23,748 nt of DNA from Neoechinorhynchus agilis (GCA_051530055.1 JBMGUZ010000041.1:1-23748); one strand, 5' to 3'. Counted from the first letter of the stretch, positions 1-9,046 are shown. Notes: a model not told the origin generated them from the letters alone. Made by a program: numbers and translations.

Positions 1-61
1 AGACGAACTTCGAACTTTTACCTTCAATAATTCAATCTTTTAGTTTTCATTATATCCCTCA

Positions 62-405
62 TTACGCGCCACCCCATTGGGCCGTTGTTATCACGCTTGC
101 CGTGTTGCCCCGTTGAATAGCCACACTCAAGCGTTGGATGAGGTAGTTCCTTTGTCTGTGATCTCCGCTGGCTTTTATGAGTAGTCGGCCTATCTCCGCG
201 CAAAATTTCTTTGCCGAAACTCCAAATGCCCCATTTGTCTCCACACCGAAAGGAAGGAATAGGTGAGTCTTTTCCAGCTCAGCGTATTTCGCTCTCTCCT
301 CCCCGACCGCCGTCGCAGCCCCTCCCGGTCCCGATATTGCATCACTTCGGCTGGAGGGTGCTAACGAATCGACGCATGTGGCGTCCCAGATAAGGCATTT
401 TCCTC
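62..405 (-). mobile_element. 3' tail of an R2-type LINE: restriction-like endonuclease domain fragment
   Basis: The last ~113 codons of a reading frame ending in TAA at 62-64 carry the pattern KCLIWDATCVDSLA, then LFLPFGVETNGAFG, then IQRGNTASVI. This series is the C-terminal part of reverse-transcriptase elements of invertebrates in which a Cys/His knuckle (GHHGLSC type), RH..N, KRPDG and WD(A/V)T follow the RT; I read these as the CCHC finger and PD-(D/E)xK restriction-like endonuclease of R2-like LINEs. The finger and KRPDG half is absent here. The fragment is fused in frame, at about 405, to the integrase of an LTR element. The same domain recurs at 6640-7195 and 7590-8160, and this copy is the least decayed. 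Bases 1-61 are probably its 3' UTR. The family resemblance is strong; the exact clade name is inferred. Confidence 0.72.
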
Positions 406-1204
406 CAGTAGAGGTACAAAGCAGCGATCTTAGATTTCCCAGAGCTTGTAACAACGCTTCGTCCCACTTTGTTATTGGCCAAGACTTGTCTTCCAATGTT
501 AGGAGGATCGTCTTCCAAAGGGTACCATTGAGACGTTCACATTGTCCATTGGCATGAGGACGATAGGAGGTTGTGTGACTTGAGCATATCCTTAGCGAAG
601 TTAGCCAATCGCGTAATGTTCTAGAGGTGAAGCAGGAGCCGCGATCAGAGTGGATAAAGGAGGGACATCCAAAGAGCGAGAATATTCGTTCGAGGCATAA
701 TTTGACGCTGTCAGCCGAGGTGTCCTTACAAGCGAATGCTATAGGGTAACGAGAAAACTCGTCTATTGCCACGAATAAATATTTGTATCCGTGCGTTGAC
801 GTTGGTAAGGGTCCTTTGAAGTCCACGGAGATTCTCTCCCAGGGCGCCATCGCTTTTATCAATTTCAAGCTCGATTGAGGTTTGAAAAAGCGAGGTTTCA
901 AGTGGCAGCAAATGGGACATTCTGCAGTGATCTTTCGCACGTCATTCAAATCGAACGGTAAGTTTTGCTGTCGAATGAAATGGAGTAGTCTAGTGTTTCC
1001 GGGATGGCCGAGAGACCGATGAACGTCTTTTAGTTTATTGAACGATATGTTCATTGACGCACATACATTTCTCGATAGTGCATCCGCACTCAAATTGTCT
1101 TTACCGGGTCGGAATCGGATACTATAGGAGAACATTGATAACTGTAGCTTCCACCGCAAAATCTTGTCGTTCCGGATCTTCCCGGCGTGTCGTTGATTTA
1201 GCAC
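406..1204 (-). pseudogene. RNase H tail and integrase, gypsy fossil
   Basis: The start (KILRWKLQLSMFSYSIRFRPGKDNLSADALSR) is the stretch just after RNase H. The integrase follows: an HHCC zinc-binding part (HRSLGHPG ... CPICCHLK), then the core with VDFKGPLP, IHSDRGSCFTS and GQCERLNGTLW, which supply the D,D,E residues. The family pattern ends at about LRSLLCTSTG (near base 406), where sequence from another element takes over in the same frame. Confidence 0.88.
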
Positions 1205-1235
1205 AGCGATTAGCGGTTGGATTTTGCTGGAATAA

Positions 1236-1748
1236 TTAGAAATCCACCGACTGTAATACGCAAAAAAATCCCAATAAACGCCTTAAGGTCGCTTTGTTCG
1301 TTGAAGTTCGGATTTCGTCCAAGGGTTTAAGCCGCGAACGATCTGGTTTCAGCTGTCCTGCGCCGATATCGTATCCTAATACTCGAATGGTTTCTTTGCA
1401 AAACGTACTCTTTGCTTCGTTCAACTTCAATTCGGCAAGCGATGTGACTTTTTTAAAACGGTTTAGATTGACATTGTGTTCTTCACGGGTTTTGTCACAT
1501 ACAATAACGTCGCCCAAATAGGCAAAGGTAGCTTTTAATTCGTTCCCATCGATTACGTGGTTCATGAATCTCTGAAAGGCGGCCACTCCATTTGTCACTC
1601 CCATGGGGATTCGCGTAAAGCGATAGAATTTTCCGCAAGCTTCGAAAGTTGTAAAATTGCGCTCTTTGATCTGTATAGGTACCTGATGGTAAGCGTCTTT
1701 TAGGTCTAAGTGGCTGAGATATCTATATTTTGTGATTTTATTTTGCAA
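1236..1748 (-). pseudogene. reverse transcriptase palm and thumb, gypsy fossil
   Basis: The blocks YLSHLDLKDAYHQVPI, FTRIPMGVTNGVAAFQRFMN and LKLNEAKSTFCKETIRVLGYDI, then LRRLLGFF, are the RT palm and connection region of Ty3/gypsy elements. This piece continues the RT begun in the previous part. Confidence 0.88.
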
Positions 1749-2535
1749 GAGAGCTTAATTTGGGAAGCGGATAAGCGTCCAAGTACGTGATCCTATTAAT
1801 AGTCTGCGAAAAGTCAACGACAAGTCGCTTTTTCCCATTTTCGCGCTTGACGACAATAACTTGGGCTCGCCAAGGTGAGTTCGCGAGTTCTATGACTTGA
1901 TCTCGCAATAGTCGATTGATTTCTGCACGGATAAACGTTGAATTTTCTTCATTGTGCCTTCTCGACTTGGTTACGATCGGAGTCGTGTCTTCGCTCAAAT
2001 TCTCAAAGAGTAGGGGTGAATAGTGAGACTGCTTGGTATTGACCGATGCGATTCGCAGATCTAAACTTTCCATAGTTCCTCCCGGTTTTATCCGCATCTC
2101 AAAATGTAAGCCAATAAAAGGTATTCCAAGGATAACATCGGAACATAAATCGTTTAATAGAAACAATTCCACGTTCAAACAGTTTCTTTGTTCATACTGT
2201 ATGTCCACCAGGCATTTTCCCAACACTTTTCGAGACGAATTACCCGCGGCCATCAGGACGTTGAGATTAACAGGCGTGTAACGTATTCGTAGTTTTCGTG
2301 TCGCGCTCATATCGATGAAGTTTAAAACACTTCCAGTATCCACTAAAGCCGACATTTGACAATTTGAAACATTTATTGAGATTTGAACACGTTTGTCGGA
2401 CTGAGCTTCGAGATTGCTGGTCGCAAGAAAAATCGAAGATACGCTTTTATTCGTCAATTTTCCTTTAGTCTTACAAACCCTAGCAAATGGCCCTGCTGGG
2501 AGCAGCAGTAACAGACGGCCTCTTTCGCCGGGCAC
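1738..2535 (-). pseudogene. protease and start of reverse transcriptase, gypsy fossil
   Basis: The aspartic protease signature ALVDTGS followed by FID, with a downstream DVILGIPFI block, marks a retropepsin. After it comes the RT beginning, with HYSPLL..., AEINRLLRDQVIELANSPW, VIVVKRENGKKRLVVDFS and DAYPLP, which are the conserved first blocks of Ty3/gypsy RT. The piece sits between gag and the rest of RT, as expected. Confidence 0.85.
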
Positions 2536-3311
2536 TGAAATCGAGGATTCCGTTTAAGTCCACAGAAATAGCACAGGTTAGTCCCGTTTCGTGACATTTT
2601 CGTTATTTTCGATGGCTGGGTATTTACGGTTGCGTCACATTCAACGGTTTCCAAAATGGAATCCGAGCTATAACCAGGATTGATGAAGCCGACAGAACCA
2701 ACCTCGGGTTTATGGTTGAAATGCGCCAAACTTTCCACCGCATTCTGCATAGATTTTGAGATCGCGATGGCTCTGTTAAGATCCCAATGCTCGTTCTCCA
2801 AAAGTCTTTGGCGGGTAGAGTCAGATCTCAGTCCAGCAATGAACGAATCACGAAGGAAATCGTCCCGAGCTTCCTCAGCGGACACATTTTTGAAATGACA
2901 ATTTTTAGCCAACGATCGGAGTGATTGAATAAATTGGTCGATATCTTCGTTGTCTGCCTGTTTTCGTATGGACAAGAAATACCTGGCCATGACTTCGTTG
3001 CTTTCTTTTAGGAATAAACGATCTAAAGTTTTCAGAGTATCATCTAGAGAGGTCTCCTCTTCGACGAATTCGTAAACGTCCGCGCTTATGTTCAGAAGTA
3101 GAGTGTCGATGGAAACACCTCCATCGATTGATTTCAGAAGGTGTTGGAAATTCCGTCTCCATAACTTGTACTTCTTCAACGCTCCCTCCTCGTGAGGCAA
3201 TACGTTGAATCGTTCAAGACGCCATGAAGGCTTCGAGACGTTGAGCTCGCTCGGTAGCGACAAATTATGGATCACCTTCTTGGAATCCATATCGGAATTG
3301 TTAGTCGTCAT
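2454..3311 (-). pseudogene. gag part of the gypsy fossil
   Basis: The frame begins MTTNNSDMDSKK at 3311 and shows a gag-type helical region (RRNFQHLLKSIDGG, then FIAGLRSDSTRQRLLE). A Cys-rich end follows, with CYFCG and CYCCSQQGH, the zinc knuckle that binds genomic RNA in particles. It lies at the 5' end of the element. Protease and RT follow at lower coordinates and its end overlaps the next frame slightly, as is common between gag and pol in this family. It is treated as part of a fossil. Confidence 0.85.
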
Positions 3312-3480
3312 AGGAATAGTTTTGTTTAATAAATTGTGATGGCCCTTAGTTGGCTTTTGTTAAACAAAACGGGCACTAATGATGGATGCACGCACCGCAC
3401 GCACGTGGGAGGTTTTATATCGATGTAGCGCATAAATTAATTACGCGCATCGATCTATATCGCAATTCACATCACTCGTC
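3312..3480 (-). other. leader region upstream of the gypsy gag; no LTR identified
   Basis: This 170-bp stretch lies upstream of the gag start. On the minus strand it holds a TATAAAA-like box around 3414-3420. At about 3428-3450 there is an AT-centred imperfect inverted repeat (GCGCATAA ... TTACGCGC). It may be LTR or leader sequence, but there is no second LTR copy in the window to compare it with and I could not place a primer-binding site. Confidence 0.35.
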
Positions 3481-4527
3481 ATTTTTTCGCCCCATCTCTA
3501 TCCTTCCCGCGCTCTCCAAGTCTTTGAAAAATGCTTTAAAGCGAGCCTCCTCCCCAATCTCCTAGCTAAACAATTTGGATTTCGCCCTAAATATTCAGCC
3601 ACAGATGTTCTACTCTGCATTTATGACGCGCTCATCTAAAATGTTGATTAACATCACAAGCTTATCGAAGCCTGTTCCGATTTCGGACTGGATGCTTGGA
3701 AAATTCGATGGCTCTTTTCATATTTGACAAGTCGAGCACAATACATAAAATGCAACGCCGCCACCTCAAAGACCATGCTACTATCAAAAGGTGTCCCAAA
3801 AGGAGCCATCCTTTCCCCACTCCTCTTCAACATCTTTCTTAACAGACTCAAACTCCTCTCGAGCGAAACCCGTCTATTCCTGTATGCCGACGACATAACC
3901 CTAGTCACCATTGTACCGGCAAACAAGTCACTGCCTGTTACCCTGGCTGAAATCTCAAACATTTCCGATTTCTGCGACGGCATGAAGTTATCGATCAATT
4001 TCTCGAAATCGTCTGCGATGATCCCGGCTCTTAAAGGAAACCCGTCTTTCTACGCACAACCATATCTACCGAATGCGACAAAACGCGTCGCTAACCTTCG
4101 AATTTTGGGCCTCCAGTTCCAACAAGACCTAAAATGGCATTCCCACGTCTCTTTAGCCATCAGAAAAAATAATTTCAAGACCTACCTCTTAAAACGCCTT
4201 CGTCGTTTTGGGGTGATCCCATCAGATCTAGCGAAATTTTATCTAGCTTACATTTACGCAAGCTAGAAGTTTTCCATAAGAGAGCTGTCAAAATTTGCTC
4301 CGGTGATTTTCTGTCCATGAAAGACACTCCTAACAATTTTCACAAAGCAGAGCAAACGCCTGATGTCCCATCCGCCGCGACTCGTTCCCCATATTACCCA
4401 CCCTCATAGAACGCGCAAGCCATCCTCCTTCAAACCGCGCAAATCGCGAACCAACACCTTCATTCCTTTTTTCCTGCTGCTCAGTCATATTTAAATAGTA
4501 ACTGAATCGGAGGAAAGAGCACAACCA
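3481..4527 (+). pseudogene. Jockey/CR1-like LINE reverse transcriptase, decayed
   Basis: The pattern runs VFEKCFKASLLP, then QFGFRPKYSATDVLL (3571 on), then HHKLIEACSDFGLDAWKIRW, SYLTSRAQ, GVPKGAILSPLLFNIFLNRL and LYADDITLV (YADD at 3883-3894), then LGLQFQQDLKWHSH. This is the RT of a non-LTR element, closest in style to the CR1/Jockey group. Around 3633-3655 the frame has two stops and lacks about 20 residues, including the stretch that holds the first catalytic aspartate. After a stop at 4264 the thread continues in another frame (LEVFHKRAVKICSGDF), again with sequence missing, and ends near HSFFPAAQS, the usual end of such proteins. The 5' half (endonuclease, ORF1) is absent. It is dead. 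Its last ~110 bp match the inverted repeat pair at 5734-5997 and 8202-8451. Confidence 0.88.
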
Positions 4528-5060
4528 ACTATACTTCGGCAACCAAAGATACATGGGGCGGAACTCGCCGTCGCGTCGTCTGCGATAACGCCATTCCTTC
4601 CCCTTTCAACCGTCCGGGACATAAGTGGTACCGCGGAGATAGATATTTCTACCTGGTCTTTGAACACAAACCTATGCTGTGGCACTCTCAGTCGTGCTTT
4701 GAACATGGTGTGGCCCCGTAAAACCTTGACGAAAAGACCGTTCAGTTTTCCATATCTGTGGATTAACCCGCGATTGTCATCGATCAAAAATCATTCGCAG
4801 GTTATTTCATAAACCACGTTGCTTCAAGTGCAAATTGAATCTTGTCAACGATTTTTGTCCATGGACTTCCTCGGCGCATACGTACACATCAAGGACGATG
4901 CTGGAAAAGTTTCAGACATGACGTCCAGTTCTCGACCGGATTCGCCGAAGTGCCGGCGCGCTTCTATGGACAAACCGGACATCTATTCCTGAAACAAAGA
5001 TCCATTTGTTCTCTCTCGAGTGTGCATGAGGACCCAAATGTACATGGGTTCTCTTCATTG
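4528..5060 (+). other. unrecognised stretch with possible coding remnants
   Basis: Just after the LINE end, a GC-richer plus-strand frame from about 4551 to 4720 encodes residues unusually rich in W, Y, H and C (RPGHKWYRGDRYFYLVFEH, then MLWHSQSCFEHG) before a stop. The minus strand is also open here for 98 codons (4491-4787), so the true strand is uncertain. A further open plus frame runs 4842-5063 and is followed by AATAAA at about 5073. I recognise no family. It could be a relic exon, 3' sequence of a transposon, or chance. Confidence 0.25.
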
Positions 5061-5469
5061 TGACTTTCTTCTAATAAAACGTGTTATTATTATCGGCCAC
5101 TACGTTCAATGTTTGTCGTTTCGTTGCATTCTATGCCAACTCAGAAGCCACCATTCCCAGGTCAAAGACGAATGTACATTTCGACTGATTGTATCAGTCA
5201 TTATCAATTCTATCTAAAAATTGCAGAGGAATTTGTCACAACACACACGACATGATTGCTCGTTTTGACCCGGAAACCCTCCCTGGGTGCATTTAGGTCA
5301 AATACAGGTAATTGGAGGGAAATGTTTGCTTTGTTCCCTTCCATCTTGTTGGCCATTTCATTGTGCATCGACTATTTTATACACGACCCAATCGACACAT
5401 GGAAAGCCCAGCAATGACATTTATCAGAACTGAATACGTTGATGATTTTTGCTCTAATGTAATACGCAG
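5061..5469. other. no gene recognised
   Basis: This stretch is AT-rich and frequently stopped. A short plus frame near 5210-5300 (CRGICHNTHDMIARFDPETL) looks slightly protein-like but has no match I can name. Nothing else is supported. Confidence 0.4.
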
Positions 5470-5613
5470 GACCCTCGGAAATTCGAAATAACCGTTCGCC
5501 TATATCACAAGAGATCTCCGACTATCACTGACATACTCAAAAGAAAACCTCAGCAAAACATAAATTCCGACGTAGTATACCGCATCCTCTGCAACGACTG
5601 CGAAATCATTCGT
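5470..5613 (+). mobile_element. Penelope-like element scrap: linker before a GIY-YIG nuclease
   Basis: One open frame reads RKFEITVRLYHKR ... ITDILKRKPQ ... SDVVYRILCNDCE. The pattern SVVY-(R/K)-I-x-C-x-x-C preceded by a K-rich linker is characteristic of the region where Penelope-like elements pass from RT to the GIY-YIG endonuclease; the YIG-x-T-x-R part that should follow is missing. The frame opens right after a splice-acceptor-like ATACGCAG. It stops about 120 bp short of the inverted repeat at 5734. The match is short, so the family call is tentative. Confidence 0.45.
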
Positions 5614-5733
5614 AGGTGGGATTGTTAGTTTGTGAGGTTTGGTCTTTCCTCCGGTTCACGATGTTTTGAATTTTTATGTTCAAACATATATTTAAAGTTG
5701 TTTCGTTTTTGTGGTAGAATTGTTTTTGGTCCG

Positions 5734-5997
5734 TTAGTTGATTTTGGTTGGTTAATTTGTAGTTGTTGTTTTCCGCTCTTTCCTCCGAATCAATTCGCAT
5801 TTGGAGGATTGAGCAGTGGGGAAGAAAGATCGGAAGTAGAGATTTGCGCGAGGAACTGAAGGATGGAAAATGTTGGGGCGACGCGAGTGTTGTAGGTGTG
5901 AGCAAAAGGAGAAATTTGTGGTAGAAATTGAAGAAGAGGAAGAGAATGAAGGCGCTTTGAGTGTTTGTGAAAGATTAGAGAGAGGTGTTTTTCTAAG
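5734..5997 (-). repeat. Short LINE-derived repeat, copy 1 (inverted partner at 8202-8451)
   Basis: Reading from 5997 down to 5734, the sequence matches 8202-8451 at roughly 90 percent or better, with the same first bases (CTTAGAAAAACACC) and the same last ones (CCAAAATCAACT). The distal half also matches 4420-4535, the 3' end of the Jockey/CR1-like LINE, including GAATCGGAGGAAAGAGC. On its own strand it encodes a relic of the LINE C-terminus (FRSFFPTAQSS). This copy has about 14 bp that the partner lacks, near 5867. Confidence 0.85.
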
Positions 5998-6639
5998 AAC
6001 GCGATTTCGGAGGGGCAGATTAGAGCGCACCTCTTGTGAAATGTCTTAAGTTTTTAGAATAGTTTGGAAGAAAATTTGCAGAAGGTTAGATATCGATAGA
6101 TTCGACGATAAAGCTTGTGATTTGACATCCTTTAGGAAAAAGCAGCAGGAGCAAACTTAGGAATTTAAAATCAGCTCTACGCTCAATCACACTTTTTCTG
6201 CATGGGTCAACTTACAACAATAACCGATGGTGATTTCGCATAGAGAAAAGCTAAGACTGCTCTGTGAGAGATCCTCGAAATTGAAAAACCACGAGACAGT
6301 AAAAACTGCCTGTACATTCCGAAGCTTCTCCACGAGCTAAGAGTTGTCAAAAACTCGATAGCCTTTTTCGCGAGCAGCTTTCGCTTAACATTGCGCGTCG
6401 TGATAATTCCGTGATCACTTGTGAAAAGACAAGCGCACTTTTCGTTTGGTCGGCTAAACCTGGATTATCCGAGGCACCAGAAATGAACAGCAAAGAGTCA
6501 TCATGGGATTTCCCGATAGCTCAAATGGTCAACAAATCACAAAAAGCAAAATGAACGAGAAGTTCCGGATGAAGCTGATCGCACGCTCAACAAAGGAGTC
6601 TGGCATGTAACTTGAAGCGATTCTATCAGCGCAATTTTT
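5998..6639. other. no gene recognised; possibly more eroded LINE sequence
   Basis: No open frame of note and no motif I can name. It lies directly upstream of the R2-type LINE relic at 6640-7195, so it may contain the even more eroded RT part of that element, but I could not read any RT block in it. Confidence 0.3.
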
Positions 6640-7195
6640 GAACTCCGTTGGACGACGAAACGCTTCGAATCGCATCATGCCCGATCATTTTTAATGCAAT
6701 CTTTCGATTGCTGATGACAGTATAAGCCTCTAGACCCTTTGGTACGAAGATTTAACTTTTTTTACTTCAGGGCATACTAGAGTTATTGTGTAGCCGATCA
6801 GCAGTAAGTTTACCGAGAAACACAGAAACCAACATCGAACGCTGACTTCGATTCATGTTCCCAATAAATTATAGCTTACCAATTTTTACAGATCAGATAA
6901 CAAGCGTCCTGATGGTGTGACTGTTTTTCCTTGGACCCGAGGAAAATGGCTCTTATGAGACGCGATTTGCGCGGAAACATTGGCCAAGTCCAACGCCACG
7001 AGGAAGGGTCCGGAATCAGTGGCGACAGCAGCCTAAAATATAGAGCTGCTCGCAAATTTTAACTTTGACCCCTTCGGAGTGGAGGGCTCCGTAAAAGCCG
7101 GCGTTGAAACTGATCAGCGAGATCAGAAACGTATGGGACTATCACGGAGGACCGCTAGAATATTCCAATCCAGCTAGGTAATACCGTCATCTTAA
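6640..7195 (+). mobile_element. Decayed R2-type LINE tail (zinc knuckle and endonuclease), copy 2
   Basis: In several plus-strand frames the domain can be followed in order: TPLDDETLRIA (about 6668), SGHTRVIV (about 6770; family GHHGLSC), TEKHRNQ..LTSIHVP (family RH..N), KRPDGVTVFPWTRGKWLL then DAIC (6905-6970; family WDATC), LLANFNFDPFGVE (about 7045) and LISEI then HGGPLEYS (about 7110-7165). Stops and frame changes are scattered through it, so it is non-coding now. KRPDG and DAIC correspond to the PD...D core of a restriction-like endonuclease. Confidence 0.72.
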
Positions 7196-7589
7196 GGAGA
7201 TGACTGCTGCACTGATTTGATTCGCGGTAGAAGGAAGGCTTAAAACTAAGAAGGAAGAATTTTTAACTAATTGAAATTGTATGATATCAATTTAATTTCC
7301 TTTTCTCATTTTATCATACAGATGAGAAAGTCTACTCTTAGTTGGATGCATCTCTAATCAAAAAAGAATTTTAATGTCATGATTAGATGAGCTGAGAGAT
7401 GATTATGGTGATTTTTGCCACGGAAAAGTTTCGTCGAAAAACGAAGATTTGTTGGCATAGAAACAAAATAGCTGAGTTCAATAAAGAGTTAGAGATACAT
7501 TGAAGGATTTTTCACAATTGAACTTTGCGCCGTTTTGACAAAATGACGTCGAAAGCGGCGACGTGCTAACATCTCGAGAAATTACCTCG
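7196..7589. other. AT-rich spacer with small inverted repeats
   Basis: No coding signal. It holds a perfect 9-bp inverted repeat, TGTATGATA at 7279-7287 and TATCATACA at 7312-7320, with a 24-nt AT-rich centre. A second, imperfect one follows at about 7349-7402 (CATCTCTAATCA against TGATTAGATG...GAGATG). It separates the two oppositely oriented copies of the R2-type LINE tail. Confidence 0.5.
7279..7320. repeat. 9-bp inverted repeat, hairpin-capable
   Basis: The two arms TGTATGATA and TATCATACA are exact reverse complements separated by 24 nt rich in A and T. The role is unknown; it could be a chance hairpin or the remnant of a small DNA transposon. Confidence 0.6.
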
Positions 7590-8160
7590 AAATTCTTCCC
7601 CTCAATCCGACCCCGAACTCGTAGGCCCTCTTACCCTCATCGCAAATTACAGCTTTTTCGGTCTTTTCGCGATGCTCGGCGACAAATACTTCTCCCTCTA
7701 TTTAAGAGCGGCGAATTTTTATGTTGCTGGCTGCGAATGGCGTCCCAGAGAAGGTATTTGCGTTCCCTCGGCACGGGAATATTGTGACACCGTCGATGGA
7801 CTTCGAGTCGGCAAAGTTTGAAAGTCTTTGGGATGTTGGGCACATTCACAGTATTCTAAGAATTACGTTCACTTCGGCGTGTCGTGAGTACCTCCCGCCT
7901 TATTGCCGACAAACGATGGCGTCGAAGGCTCAGAGACACTGCGATCCTTACTGTCTCGTCGGAGAGAAGGGCACCCGCAGAAGCGATTGGGAGAGCGTTG
8001 AGCCAAGCACCCGATTCTCTTGTAGAGATTGCCGACAATCGAGTTCGGTTCACCAGGTCACGAGAATCTGAAATTAAAGAGTTATGAATTCTAGCGACGA
8101 GGGGTGAGTCCCAAACTGATTGTTTGCAACCATTGACGGGTACCCTGCTCGCTACCGGAA
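7590..8160 (-). mobile_element. Decayed R2-type LINE tail, copy 3
   Basis: Reading down from 8160 the minus strand gives RDLVNRTRLSAISTRESGAWLNALP, then GALLSDETVRIAVSL, the block just ahead of the zinc knuckle. In another frame it continues with IVCRQ, RHAEVNVILRIL, IDGVTIFPCRGN and FAASNIKI, which match RH..N, KRPDGVT..PW and the stretch after WDAT in the family. The frame is shifted at about 7922 and there are several stops. It runs opposite to copy 2, and the plus-strand open frames over it are only shadows. Confidence 0.75.
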
Positions 8161-8201
8161 TCTTCGCACCAAAGATTGAGAACCTCCTTCGAACTTGTTG
8201 C

Positions 8202-8451
8202 CTTAGAAAAACACCTCTCTCTAATCTTTCACAAACACTCAAAGCACCTTCATTCTCTCCCTCCTCTTCAATTTCTACCACAAATTTCTCCTTTTGCTCA
8301 CACTTACAACACTTGCGTCGCATCCTTCAGTTCCTCGCGCAAATCTCTACTTCCGATCTTTCTTCCCCACTGCTCAATCCTCCAAATGCAAATTGATTCG
8401 GGGGAAAGAGCGGAAACCAACAAGTACAAAATTAACCAACCAAAATCAACT
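8202..8451 (+). repeat. Short LINE-derived repeat, copy 2 (inverted partner at 5734-5997)
   Basis: It begins CTTAGAAAAACACC and ends at about CCAAAATCAACT, the same borders as its partner. Both copies share a 5' truncation point and a 3' end, so they look like copies of one short unit or a segmental duplication rather than two independent LINE insertions. A tail rich in AACCA precedes the 3' border. Confidence 0.85.
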
Positions 8452-8666
8452 TACCTAAGGTACACGGTTCGGTGACTTATGCTTTTTCCTCTTTTTATTA
8501 TATAATTAAAGTGTTTGCTAAAATATTGGTCCCCTTTGCTAAATGAGATGTGAGCAATCACAGAGACTTTGCCATTGTAGTTCAATCGACGTCGAAATGC
8601 ATCTCTTTAATGCTTATGGAGACTTCTACACTTTACGTACTTATAAAGTTCCTCTTCATTTTAGAG
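8452..8666 (+). promoter_or_regulatory. 5' flank of COX19 with a splice acceptor at the start codon
   Basis: This AT-rich stretch lies between the LINE-derived repeat and the COX19 start. It ends in CCTCTTCATTTTAG (to 8664) two bases before the ATG. Such an acceptor this close to the start fits either a spliced leader acceptor or the end of an intron in the 5' UTR. No TATA box or other site could be fixed. Confidence 0.45.
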
Positions 8667-9046
8667 ATGTCATCATTTGTATTCGGACAAAAGCTAAGCA
8701 AAGTAAAACCACCGGAACGAGGATCATTTCCCCTTGATCGATCGGGTGCGCTTCTTGCTCATAATAAGAAAAATGATTTAAAAAAGTACAGGACAATGTA
8801 AATCAAATGCTAGGATGTATCTTCAATGCATGGCCGACTCAAGAAATCAATTTGAAAAGTGCAAATCATTAGCGAGAGATTATCTTGAATGCAGAATGGC
8901 GAAGTATGTTTGATTTCTATGTTTTTGATTGCACATTTATTAGAAATTTAATGAAAGGAGAAAATCTTGATAGATTGGGATTTTCAAGCACCATCTTAAA
9001 GAAATCAAACAGTGATGTCGAAAACAATGCAGTCGCACAAAGTTAA
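8667..9046 (+). CDS. COX19: COX19, cytochrome c oxidase assembly protein, complete in three exons
   Basis: The exons are 8667-8745, 8792-8903 and 8944-9046. The introns are 46 nt (GTGCGC...TACAG) and 40 nt (GTATGT...TTATTAG). The product is 97 residues; human COX19 has 90. The N-terminus has KPPERGSFPLD (human PPDKGSFPLDH). Then comes a twin CX9C fold: CKSNARMYLQC and CKSLARDYLEC, nine residues between each Cys pair, followed by RMAKNLM and LDRLGF (human RMERKLM, LEKLGF). COX19 is a small soluble protein of the intermembrane space, oxidised by the MIA40 pathway and needed with COX11 for delivering copper to cytochrome c oxidase. AATAAA at 9045-9050 overlaps the TAA stop, so the 3' UTR must be very short. 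Every diagnostic residue is present, so the gene is probably functional. Confidence 0.93.

Larger units (their letters stand above)
406..3480 (-). mobile_element. Ty3/gypsy LTR retroelement fossil, 3'-truncated
   Basis: Reading right to left on the minus strand the parts are in Ty3/gypsy order: leader, gag with zinc knuckle, aspartic protease, reverse transcriptase, a tail of the RNase H region, and integrase with zinc-binding and catalytic core. The order RT then integrase places it in Ty3/gypsy rather than Ty1/copia. No envelope gene and no pair of LTRs can be seen. The integrase end is replaced at about 405 by an unrelated LINE tail. The element is broken, with a handful of breaks besides the 3' truncation, yet most of its protein sequence is still easy to recognise, so it is not among the oldest pieces here. 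Confidence 0.9.

Noticed and set aside
1054-2281. Plus-strand open frames opposite the gypsy element
   Set aside because: They are shadows of the minus-strand coding sequence with no independent signal.
3312-3480. 5' LTR of the gypsy fossil
   Set aside because: No second LTR, no clear TG...CA borders and no primer-binding site could be read, so only a leader region is claimed.
7563-8087. Plus-strand open frames over 7563-8087 as genes
   Set aside because: They lie antisense to the recognisable R2-type LINE tail on the minus strand and have no family match.
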